Source: JBKPNJ01 sp963695705 (lineage in GTDB: Bacteria; Actinomycetota; Actinomycetes; Propionibacteriales; Nocardioidaceae). Taken from it: a stretch of 64,000 nucleotides of DNA. Every line of letters starts with the position of its first letter. The stretch's first letter is position 1. The notes under the pieces are model-generated. The model saw nothing but the letters and a program-made list of their open reading frames with translations, searched no databases and was not told the DNA's origin. Positions 26,129 through 33,504 of the stretch are shown piece by piece. The stretch is from the NCBI GenBank assembly GCA_963695705.1, contig CAVOHB010000010.1:372001-436000 (forward strand). The letters run 5' to 3'. The position numbers and the translations under genes were made by a program.

Positions 26129-26527
26129 TCAGCCCATGGCCTCGCGCGCGAGGCGCTGCGCCACAGGCGTGGGGTGGAGCGGGAACGAGACCTTGCCGGC
26201 GGCGGTCCACCAGCGGGCGGCCTGCGCCTGAAGGCAGCCGGCTCGGACCATCGGGTCGGCACGAGCGAGGGCGAGCGCCTCTTCGGCGCCGACCGAGTAC
26301 ACGCTGATGCCGCGCATCGACTCATCGCTCTGGTCGGTGAGCGGCCCGTTGGCGACGATGAGACCCCGCTCACCGAGACCATGCAGGTGAGAAAGATGTT
26401 CGGCCTGCAGCCGGTCGAGGTCCTCGTCGCTCAATTCCGGTCGCGGCTCGGGGCCGCGCATCAGGAACACCACGGTGAGTACGTCGAACTCAACGGGGAT
26501 CACGTCGGACAGGTCCATGACCGGCAC
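26129..26527 (-). CDS. YCII-related domain protein
   Basis: A 132-residue protein with a YCII-like dimeric alpha+beta-barrel fold. The pattern includes a first strand VLTVVFLMRGP, the helix ELSDEDLDRLQAEHLSHLHGL, LIVANGPLTDQSD and ADPMVRAGCLQAQAARWW. Family members are small enzymes or sensor-like proteins of mostly unknown function. A second ATG lies three codons in, so the start is uncertain by nine bases. Confidence 0.8.
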   Translation of the reverse strand: MPVMDLSDVIPVEFDVLTVVFLMRGPEPRPELSDEDLDRLQAEHLSHLHGLGERGLIVANGPLTDQSDESMRGISVYSVGAEEALALARADPMVRAGCLQAQAARWWTAAGKVSFPLHPTPVAQRLAREAMG

Positions 26528-26758
26528 TCTAGTGAGGCGGCCACGCCCCTGACCTGCTCGGCGGGCGTGATCGGGTCCGTCTGGCTGGCGTGAGCTCCAA
26601 GGGGCTGGACCGGAGCCCTTCCTGGTCCAGCCACTGAACCGACCCGGGTGCAGGCACCGTGTCGCGCCGCGACCGCGCAGTTATGCTGGCCCGGCCGGTT
26701 TTCATCCCTCCAACCTGGTGCCTCGGACGGGCGACGAGGCGGCCCGAAGGATGAGTGC

Positions 26759-28417
26759 ATGAGCAAGCCCCACATCCTGACCGTCGATGACGACCCGATG
26801 GTCTCCGCGGCGATCTCCCGGGACCTGCGCAGCCGGTACGGGGCCGACTACCGCATCGTGCGGGCGACGTCGGGGGCGCAGGCGCTGGATGTGCTGACCA
26901 AGCTCGCCCTGCGCAACCAGCCGGTGGCGTTGATCGCGTCCGACCAGCGGATGCCACAGATGACCGGCATCGAGATGCTCGAGCAGGCGCGGACGAACGC
27001 AGCCGACGCGAAGTTCCTGCTGCTGACGGCATACGCCGACACCGACGTCGCCATCAAGGCGATCAACGACATCGGCCTCGACTACTACCTGCTCAAGCCC
27101 TGGGATCCTCCCGAGGAGCGGCTCTACCCGGTCGTCGACGAGCTGCTCGACGACTGGCGGCGGGCCAACCCGGACCACAACGCCGACGTTCGTGTGGTCG
27201 GGGACCGGTGGTCCGACCGCAGTCACGACATCAAGACGTTCCTGGCCCGCAACCACGTGCCCTATCGCTGGTACGACATCGAGCGCGACACTGAGGCACA
27301 GCGGCTGCGTGACCTCGCCGCGGCGACCGTGGAGGACCTGCCGCTGGTGCTCGTGCCCGAGGGCGACACATTGCGAACGCCGTCGAACCTCGACCTCGCC
27401 GACGCTCTCGGCCTGCGCACCAGAGCCGAGCAGCCGTTGTACGACCTGTGCATCGTGGGCGGCGGACCGGCGGGCCTTGCCGCGGCGGTCTACGCGGCCT
27501 CGGAAGGCCTGAGTACGGTCATCGTGGAGCGCGAGGCACCCGGTGGGCAGGCGGGACAGAGCGCGGCGATCGAGAACTACCTGGGGTTTCCCAAGGGGCT
27601 CACCGGCTCCGACCTGACCCAGCGCGCCGTCGCACAGGTCGTCCGATTCGGCGCGGAGATGGTCCTGGCCCGAGGCATCGTCGGCTTCGAGAGCCGCGGG
27701 CCGGTCCACGCGGTGCTCTTCGACGGCTCGGGCGAGATCGAGGCGCGCGCGCTGATCGTCGCGACGGGCGTGTCCTACCGACGCCTGGCGGCGGCGGGGC
27801 TCTCCGAGCTCACCGGACGCGGGGTGTACTACGGCGCGACCGCCAGTGAGGCGAGCCAGTGCCAAGGTGACGACGTCTACGTCGTCGGTGCCGCCAACTC
27901 GGCCGGACAGGCGGCCCTGAACCTGGCCCGCTACGCCAAGCGGGTCGTGCTGGTGGTTCGGGCCGCGACGCTCGAGAACACGATGTCGCGTTATCTGATC
28001 GACAAGATCATGTCCGCGCCGAACATCGAGGTGCGCTACCGCACCGAGGTGCAGGCATGCACCGGTGACGGACATCTCGAGGGTCTCACGCTCATCGACA
28101 GGGACACGGGCGGCACCGACGACGTGTCGTCGAGCTGGCTGTTCGTCTTCATCGGGGCGTCTCCGCACACCGAGTGGCTCGGCCCCGACGTCGCTCGCGA
28201 CGAAAAGGGGTTCATCGTCACCGGTCAGGATCTCCTCCGCCCCGGGTACGCGGAACGCTGGCCGCTGGCCCGTTCACCGCTGGCGCTGGAGACGAGCGTG
28301 CCCGGGGTGTTCGCGGCCGGGGACGTCCGCTGCGACTCGATGAAGCGGGTCGCCTCGGCGGTCGGAGAGGGGGCCATGTCGGTCTACCTCGTACACCGCT
28401 ACCTGGCCACGATCTGA
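26759..28417 (+). CDS. Receiver-thioredoxin-fold-TrxR-like flavoprotein lacking CxxC
   Basis: A 552-residue three-part protein. Residues 5-135 are a receiver domain with acidic pocket D10-D12, phospho-acceptor Asp62 (ASDQRMP), Thr90 and Lys113. Residues 143-220 look like a glutaredoxin/thioredoxin fold without cysteines (FLARNHVPYRWYDIE). Residues 228-552 are a thioredoxin-reductase-type FAD/NAD(P) domain: GGGPAGLAAA, GGQAGQSAAIENYLGFP, GAANSAGQAA, GVFAAGDVR. The place of the redox CATC is GATA (359-362), so it cannot reduce thioredoxin in the usual way. Its TGA shares a base with the kinase start downstream, so the pair is coupled. Databases may call it a fused response regulator/thioredoxin reductase. 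Confidence 0.85.
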   Translation: MSKPHILTVDDDPMVSAAISRDLRSRYGADYRIVRATSGAQALDVLTKLALRNQPVALIASDQRMPQMTGIEMLEQARTNAADAKFLLLTAYADTDVAIKAINDIGLDYYLLKPWDPPEERLYPVVDELLDDWRRANPDHNADVRVVGDRWSDRSHDIKTFLARNHVPYRWYDIERDTEAQRLRDLAAATVEDLPLVLVPEGDTLRTPSNLDLADALGLRTRAEQPLYDLCIVGGGPAGLAAAVYAASEGLSTVIVEREAPGGQAGQSAAIENYLGFPKGLTGSDLTQRAVAQVVRFGAEMVLARGIVGFESRGPVHAVLFDGSGEIEARALIVATGVSYRRLAAAGLSELTGRGVYYGATASEASQCQGDDVYVVGAANSAGQAALNLARYAKRVVLVVRAATLENTMSRYLIDKIMSAPNIEVRYRTEVQACTGDGHLEGLTLIDRDTGGTDDVSSSWLFVFIGASPHTEWLGPDVARDEKGFIVTGQDLLRPGYAERWPLARSPLALETSVPGVFAAGDVRCDSMKRVASAVGEGAMSVYLVHRYLATI

Positions 28418-29808
28418 TGCAGGCCGGCGACCTCCGCTCGCTGAGCCTCTTCGACGGCCTCACCGACGACCAGCTCGCCGAGCTTGCCGAGGTCGGCACC
28501 GAGGTGCGCGTCGAGCCCGGCGTCGACCTGTTCCACGAGGGCGAGCACGCCGACTTCTGGTGGGTCCTGGTGGACGGCGCCATCGACCTGCGACGTCACG
28601 TCGGGCGTGAGGACATCGTCGTCGGCAGGATGGACGTACCAGGTCGCTGGGCGGGCGGGTTCAGGGCCTGGGACGAGCACGGCGTCTATCTGGCGACCGG
28701 GCGCGGCGTGGTCGACGGGCGGGTGCTCCGAGTACCTGCCAACGCGCTCCGTGAGCGATCCAGCTCCTGGTTCCCGTTCGGCGGCCATCTCATCGAGGGT
28801 TTGTACGGCACGGCACGCAACATCGAGGCGACCGTGCGGCAACGGGACTCTCTCGTCACCCTCGGTACGCTCGCCGCCGGCCTCGCGCACGAGCTCAACA
28901 ACCCGGCAGCTGCCGCCACCCGCGCGGTCGACTCGCTCGAGGGCGCGAGCCAGTCGCTGCTCGCGGCTCTCGGCCGCCTCGCCGCTGGGGACATCTCGGC
29001 CGCACAGTTCACCGCGCTCGATGCGCTGCGCCGGGAGATCAAGCCCCGGGCAGAGGTCCTGGACCCGCTGGCGGTGGCCGACCAGGAGGACGCCCTGTCG
29101 TCGTGGCTGTCCGACCGTGGCGTCGAGCGCGACTGGCTGATCGCCCCGTCGCTTGCCGCCGCCGGAGTCGACGTCGCCTGGTGTGAGCGGGCCGCCGGCG
29201 CCATCGGAGAGGCCGTGCTGGAGCCGGGCCTGGAATGGGTGGCGAGCACGCTGTCGATGGCCACGCTGCTCTCGGAGGTGAAGGAGTCGACGCGCCGCGT
29301 CTCCGATCTCGTCGCGGCGGTGAAGTCGTACTCGCAGATGGACCGCGGGTCGATCCAGCACATCGACGTCACCGACGGCCTCGAGAGCACCCTGCTGATG
29401 CTGGGCCACAAGCTTCGCGGCGGCGTCGAGGTGGCGCGCCGGTACGGCGTGGATGTCCCGCCGATCGAGGCGTACGCGGGTGAGCTCAACCAGGTCTGGA
29501 CCAACCTGATGGACAACGCCGTCGACGCGATGGAGGGCGAGGGGACTCTCCAGATCACGACGCGGGCCGACGGGGACCACGTTGTCGTCGAGATCGCCGA
29601 CACCGGGCCCGGGATGCCTCCGCAGGTTGCTGCCCGCGCGTTCGAGGCCTTCTACACGACCAAGGACGTCGGAAAGGGCACCGGGCTCGGTCTCGACATC
29701 GCACGCCGCATCGTCGTCGAGCGCCACGGTGGCACGATCGACATCGACTCCCGACCCGGTGAGACGGTCCTACGTGTGCGGCTTCCCGTTCGGCCGCCCG
29801 ACTCCTAG
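28417..29808 (+). CDS. Histidine kinase with N-terminal cyclic-nucleotide-binding-like domain
   Basis: A 463-residue soluble kinase. Residues 5-115 form a cNMP-binding-like beta-roll (LSLFDGLTDDQLAELAEV, LFHEGEHADFWWVLVDG), but the canonical phosphate-binding cassette FGExAL is not evident, so the ligand is open. The HisKA helix has the phospho-accepting His158 in GLAHELNNPAAAA. The ATPase domain has QVWTNLMDNAVDAM, IADTGPGMP and GKGTGLGLDIARRIV. A long insert sits between helix 1 and helix 2. It overlaps the stop of the receiver-flavoprotein, which is its likely phosphorylation target. Confidence 0.87.
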   Translation: MQAGDLRSLSLFDGLTDDQLAELAEVGTEVRVEPGVDLFHEGEHADFWWVLVDGAIDLRRHVGREDIVVGRMDVPGRWAGGFRAWDEHGVYLATGRGVVDGRVLRVPANALRERSSSWFPFGGHLIEGLYGTARNIEATVRQRDSLVTLGTLAAGLAHELNNPAAAATRAVDSLEGASQSLLAALGRLAAGDISAAQFTALDALRREIKPRAEVLDPLAVADQEDALSSWLSDRGVERDWLIAPSLAAAGVDVAWCERAAGAIGEAVLEPGLEWVASTLSMATLLSEVKESTRRVSDLVAAVKSYSQMDRGSIQHIDVTDGLESTLLMLGHKLRGGVEVARRYGVDVPPIEAYAGELNQVWTNLMDNAVDAMEGEGTLQITTRADGDHVVVEIADTGPGMPPQVAARAFEAFYTTKDVGKGTGLGLDIARRIVVERHGGTIDIDSRPGETVLRVRLPVRPPDS

Positions 29809-30128
29809 CGGCTCCGCATCGCACCTACTGCCAGCCCGGCTGCCGACAGCCATGCGTGGGTGCGCGCGCCAGCCGTCACTCCGCGAGGGAAACGGGTGCT
29901 GGCGGGGTCGCCTGCTGTGGTCATGCCTGTGACGGTAGTTGCGGCTCACCAGCGAAACATCATGCGGGAGTGGTCTTCGTCTGCGACTTCAGGCGGATCA
30001 GAGCGAATCGGCGGGAGAGTGTCATGCTCTGCGCGCCGGGATGCTCAAAATGGCTGAAATCCCGGTCCTCATCGCTTTACGCCTGGGTGGTGATTAGGTG
30101 CGCCGATTGGCGGGTACTCAGTCAACTG
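29809..30128. other. Intergenic gap with no supported gene
   Basis: This stretch separates the kinase (plus) from the acyl-CoA dehydrogenase (minus). Open frames are short, have stop-rich alternatives and match no family. I see no clear hairpin directly after the kinase stop. Confidence 0.5.
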
Positions 30129-30171
30129 GGTCCGCTACCCGCGTCCAACAGCGAGGGGCGGGTAGCGGACC
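30129..30171 (-). terminator. 14-bp hairpin downstream of the acyl-CoA dehydrogenase
   Basis: GGTCCGCTACCCGC pairs perfectly with GCGGGTAGCGGACC around a 15-base loop. On the minus strand it follows the acyl-CoA dehydrogenase stop by about 70 nt. On the plus strand it is over 300 nt past the kinase stop, so it more likely serves the dehydrogenase. Confidence 0.6.
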
Positions 30172-30239
30172 ACTTTACATCGTAAGCACCACCGGTGGCT
30201 TCGCACAACATTCGGCCGAACCGCCTTCCGGGCACGACC

Positions 30240-31406
30240 TCAGACCAGCGCCGCACGGCCTCGCTTGGCCAGCTGGTCGGAGATGATGAGCCGTTGCAGC
30301 TCGCTCGCCCCTTCCCAGATCCGTTCGACCCGCAGCTCGCGAGTGAAACGCTCGGCCACGTTCTCGCGCATGTAGCCGCGCCCGCCGTGTATCTGCACTG
30401 CCCGGTCCGCGACGCGTCCCGCCATCTCGGAGGCGTAGAGCTTCGCCATTGAGCAGCGGGCGTGCAGGACCTTGCGGTCCTCGCCGGCGTCGACGCCGCG
30501 GGCGGTCTCGTACACCATGGCTCTGCCGGCGAACAGCTCGGTCAGGCTGTCGGCCAGCATCGCCCCGACGAGCTGGCGGGTCACCAGCGGCTCGCCCTGG
30601 ATGATCCGGTCGGCGGCGAAGGCCGTCGTCTCCTCGACGAGGCGCTCGGCGGCACCCAGGCAGCGGGCAGCGATCATCAGCCGCTCGAAGCGGAACCACT
30701 CGTAGGCGAAGGTCATCCCGTCGCCCTCCGCACCGACCAGGTGCGAGTCCGGCACCCGGACGCCCTCGAACGCGACGATCGGATGCTCGTGAGCGATCGA
30801 GTGTGAGTACAGCGGAGTGCGAACCACCCGCACACCGGGCGAGGGTAGGTCGACGACGAACATGGCGTGCTCGCCCGAGTGCGGGCCGGTGCTGAGCTTC
30901 GCCTGGACGAACGCGTAGGAGGCCTCGTTGTAGGACGTCACATGCCACTTCTCGCCGTCCAGCACGTAGTCGTCACCGTCACGGCGCGCCGTCGTGGCCA
31001 GGTCGGAGACGTCCGAGCCCGCCTGCTCCTCGGTGATCGCGTAGCACTCCTGCATCTGGCCACGAATGGTCGGCAGCAGCCAGCGCTCCCGTTGGTACGG
31101 CGTGGCGACAGCAGGCCACCAGGCCGGAGGCGTTGCCAGCACCCAGGCCAGCGCATTGGTGACGCGGCCACCTTGTTCCTGGATGAGCACTTGCTGCAGC
31201 GACGTGAGCCCCTGGCCGCCGAACTCGGTCGGGATATTGGTCGCGTACAGTCCGAGCTCGATGGCGCGGCGGCGATGCCCGTCGACGGTCCCGCGGGGAA
31301 GATGTCCACCGGCCAGCTCGGCCTCGACCTCGAGCGGGATCACCTCGTCGGCGAACGTGCGCGCACGTGCCTGGATCTCGAGGTCCTGCTCGGACAAGCC
31401 GTACAT
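30240..31406 (-). CDS. Acyl-CoA dehydrogenase
   Basis: A 388-residue flavoprotein that would oxidise an acyl-CoA to the 2-enoyl-CoA, passing electrons to ETF. Family blocks include CYAITEEQAGSDVSDL, GEKWHVTSYNEASYA, VQIHGGRGYMRENVAERF and the C-terminal RIWEGASELQRLII, whose Glu is the likely catalytic base. ATG 31406 has GGAGG just upstream; the frame also opens at 31424 inside the operator. It is divergent from the FAD oxidoreductase with a GACTGA palindrome between them. The acyl chain is unknown, probably short or branched given its neighbours. Confidence 0.9.
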   Translation of the reverse strand: MYGLSEQDLEIQARARTFADEVIPLEVEAELAGGHLPRGTVDGHRRRAIELGLYATNIPTEFGGQGLTSLQQVLIQEQGGRVTNALAWVLATPPAWWPAVATPYQRERWLLPTIRGQMQECYAITEEQAGSDVSDLATTARRDGDDYVLDGEKWHVTSYNEASYAFVQAKLSTGPHSGEHAMFVVDLPSPGVRVVRTPLYSHSIAHEHPIVAFEGVRVPDSHLVGAEGDGMTFAYEWFRFERLMIAARCLGAAERLVEETTAFAADRIIQGEPLVTRQLVGAMLADSLTELFAGRAMVYETARGVDAGEDRKVLHARCSMAKLYASEMAGRVADRAVQIHGGRGYMRENVAERFTRELRVERIWEGASELQRLIISDQLAKRGRAALV

Positions 31407-31427
31407 CGCGCCTCCACCGACCATCTT

Positions 31428-31443
31428 GACTGACCGTTCAGTC
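31428..31443. promoter_or_regulatory. TetR-type operator, site 1
   Basis: GACTGACCGTTCAGTC is an inverted repeat (GACTGA/TCAGTC, four-base spacer) in the divergent promoter region of the acyl-CoA dehydrogenase and the FAD oxidoreductase. Its 22-base context differs from site 2 (37787-37802) by only one base. A third copy is at 35622-35637. The local TetR protein (35685-36347) is the likely binder. Confidence 0.8.
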
Positions 31444-31462
31444 TATGCCAGCGTCGGGAACC

Positions 31463-32683
31463 ATGACCAGCACCGGCCACTCCAGCACCGGCTACTCCGA
31501 GAACGCCGACGCCGTTGTCGTCGGAGGAGGTACCGTCGGCGGATGGTGTGCGTGGTTCCTCAAGCGCGCCGGGCTGCGACGGGTCGTCCTGCTGGAAGCC
31601 GACCACCTCGGTAAGGGCGCGAGCAGCCGGGCGGCTGGAATGGTGCGAGCGCAGGGCGGCACCGAGGTCGCCGTCAGGCTGGGACTGTTCACCCGGGACT
31701 TCTACTCCGGGCAACACGACACGCTGGGCATCGACTCCGGGTTCGTGGCACAGGGCTATTTCATGCCGTGCTTCACCTCGGCCGAGGTCGAGGACGCGCA
31801 GGCCAGGATCGCCATGCAGCGGCGTCTCGGGCTGGACGTGCGCTGGGTGGACTCTGCGGAGACGGACGCGCTCAACCCGGCCCTGTCGCCAGGGCTGACC
31901 CTCGGGGCGTCCTACGCGCCCGGCGACGGCTACATCGACCCGCCTCGGAACGTCATGGCCTACGTCACGGCGCTCGCAGCTTCCGGTGTCGAGGTGCGGG
32001 AGCGAACCACGTTCACCGGTCTGCAGGTCGCACAGGGACGTGTCACGGGGGTCGACACCTCCGCCGGCCCGCTCGGCTGCGGGCGGGTCGTGCTCACCGG
32101 CGGACCCCAGCTCGCCGAGGTGGGTCGTGCGGCGGGGGTACGGATTCCCGCCGGCGGAGTCCGACATCAGGTGGTCGTCACCGAGGCACATCCCGACCTC
32201 GCCGAGAGCCGGTTGCCGATGGTCTTCGACCTGGCCTCCGGGATCTACTGGCGCCCGGAGGAGGGCGGGATGCTGTGGGGCATGAGCAACCCCGACGAGC
32301 CGCCGGGGACGGCCACGGAGTTCGACTGGACGTACTACAGGAAGATGAAGTCCCGGATCTCCGCACTCGTCCCGGTGACCGAGACGCTGGGACTGCGCAA
32401 GGCGTGGGCCGCGACGATCGACTTCACCCCGGACCATCTGCCGATCCTTGGCCCGGTGCTGTCCGCCGACGGCCCGGTCGCCGGCTCGGTCGTCGCCTCG
32501 GCCGGAGGGCACGGGATGATGTGGGGGCCGGCCGTGGCCCGGGTCGCCGCGGACCTGGCGTTGCACGGCCGTACCGATGTAGTCGACGTGACAGACCTCG
32601 GTCTCGACCGGTTCGACAGCCACGGGCGCAGTCGGCTGGCCGCGGATCCGATCGCCTTGCCGTTCCCGTCACAGACCGGTTGA
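31463..32683 (+). CDS. FAD-dependent oxidoreductase of the DAO family
   Basis: A 406-residue flavoprotein of the D-amino-acid oxidase/glycine-sarcosine oxidase family, which oxidises C-N bonds of amino acids or secondary amines. The dinucleotide fold is VVVGGGTVGGWCAWFLKRAG, with LLEADHLGKGASSRAAGMV completing the FAD site. WAATIDFTPDHLPILGPV and ASAGGHGMMWGPAVARVAADL are the usual C-terminal FAD-contact blocks. The open frame begins at ATG 31445 at the operator edge; ATG 31463 is preferred as it leaves a leader. The last codons fall in a direct repeat also found at 33471. The substrate is probably an amino compound taken up by the nearby ABC transporter. Confidence 0.83.
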   Translation: MTSTGHSSTGYSENADAVVVGGGTVGGWCAWFLKRAGLRRVVLLEADHLGKGASSRAAGMVRAQGGTEVAVRLGLFTRDFYSGQHDTLGIDSGFVAQGYFMPCFTSAEVEDAQARIAMQRRLGLDVRWVDSAETDALNPALSPGLTLGASYAPGDGYIDPPRNVMAYVTALAASGVEVRERTTFTGLQVAQGRVTGVDTSAGPLGCGRVVLTGGPQLAEVGRAAGVRIPAGGVRHQVVVTEAHPDLAESRLPMVFDLASGIYWRPEEGGMLWGMSNPDEPPGTATEFDWTYYRKMKSRISALVPVTETLGLRKAWAATIDFTPDHLPILGPVLSADGPVAGSVVASAGGHGMMWGPAVARVAADLALHGRTDVVDVTDLGLDRFDSHGRSRLAADPIALPFPSQTG

Positions 32684-32691
32684 CCGGCTTC
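32658..32691. repeat. Direct repeat DR-L at the oxidoreductase 3' end
   Basis: A 34-base segment, identical over its central 21 bases to 33471-33491 and differing at about four positions overall. It spans the stop codon of the FAD oxidoreductase. With DR-R it flanks about 780 bp that include a small membrane gene and repeat copy B. Confidence 0.7.
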
Positions 32692-32763
32692 GTCCGGAGG
32701 CCGCGGCGCCGACGAACAGCCCATCGCTTGCCACGGGTGTCAGTTCAGGGGAACGCTGTCTTC

Positions 32764-32991
32764 ATGGCCAAGAAAGGGTGGGACGAGCTCAGTCCTCGGA
32801 GTCGTCGGCTGATCCTTGTTGGAGGTGTGTTCGAGGGCGTTCTCAAGCTTGCCGCCCTCATCGATCTCGCCCGGCGACCCGCCGGTGAAGTTCGAGGGTC
32901 GAAGCTGCGCTGGGCGCTCGCTGTGACATTGATCAATTCAGTCGGTGCTGCGCCCATCGCCTACTTCGCCTACGGCCGCCGAAGGTCGTAG
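32764..32991 (+). CDS. Small membrane protein (DUF5652-like)
   Basis: A 75-residue protein with two hydrophobic helices: LILVGGVFEGVLKLAALIDL and a second running through AVTLINSVGAAPIAYFAYG. The RGSK-W...INSVG-P-AYF pattern recurs in actinobacterial small membrane proteins, probably DUF5652. The function is unknown. It lies between the two direct repeats that separate the FAD oxidoreductase and the acyl-CoA ligase, so it is probably an insertion and not part of the catabolic unit. Confidence 0.65.
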   Translation: MAKKGWDELSPRSRRLILVGGVFEGVLKLAALIDLARRPAGEVRGSKLRWALAVTLINSVGAAPIAYFAYGRRRS

Positions 32992-33481
32992 TCCCCGACG
33001 CTCAACAGAGCCCGGCAACCCGACCCGGCACGCCGGCACGCCGATCTGGCCAGGCGATGGGCACGTGTTCCGGCACGGCTCGCGGCTGCTGTTGCTCGAC
33101 CCCGAAGCCGACCACCGCGGGGCGTGGACTGCGCAGAAATTGTGCAGGCGATGAGAGTTGTCGCGCCCGTTTGCCCGCAACAAGTGCATACTTCTTGCCG
33201 CGTCGACACGTGGGGCAGTCGCCTTTTGGGGTGCGTCAGGACGACCGCACCGACGTTTTGCGCACTCGTTGGTCACCTGCCCGCCCCGCTCAACCGTGAC
33301 CAACAACTGCGCAATTCCCGGCAGCGACCCGGCGGCTGAGCTGCCAGACGGGATCGCGCAGCAGCGCACCGCGGAGACATGGAGCGTGCGGCTTGAACAC
33401 AGGCGGTGGTAATGGAGTCGGGAAAGGTGCCGGCCGGCGACGCAAAACCGGGGCAGGAACGGCCGCGCCCTGCCGTTCCCG
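32992..33481. other. Repeat-bearing gap, no supported gene
   Basis: This gap lies between the small membrane gene and the acyl-CoA ligase (minus). It contains repeat copy B at 33228-33324 and direct repeat DR-R at 33471. Bases 33128-33146 hold CTGC-GCAGAAATTGT-GCAG, a weak palindrome. Frames on both strands are open for 60-80 codons but have no family resemblance. Confidence 0.55.
33228..33324 (-). repeat. Dispersed ~95-bp intergenic repeat, copy B
   Basis: Read on the minus strand, this copy starts CTGCCGGGAATTGCGCAG and runs through TTGTTGGTCACGGTTGAG to GTGACCAACGAGTGCGC and AAAACGTCGGTGCGG, ending GACGCACCC. It is over 75% identical to copy A (8-99) by eye and shares its main blocks with copy C (58866-58940). 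The halves GCGCAGTTGTTGGTCAC and GTGACCAACGAGTGCGC pair as an imperfect hairpin. Confidence 0.75.
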
Positions 33482-33504
33482 TCACAGACCGCCTGACCGG
33501 GCCG
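33471..33504. repeat. Direct repeat DR-R at the acyl-CoA ligase 3' end
   Basis: The partner of DR-L at 32658-32691. It contains the stop codon of the minus-strand acyl-CoA ligase. In DR-L the same TCTGTGA stop sequence is preserved on the minus strand, which suggests that the two convergent genes once overlapped at their 3' ends before the intervening DNA arrived. Confidence 0.7.

Noticed and set aside
26759..28417. Functional thioredoxin reductase
   Set aside because: The CATC redox motif is replaced by GATA and no thioredoxin gene is adjacent.
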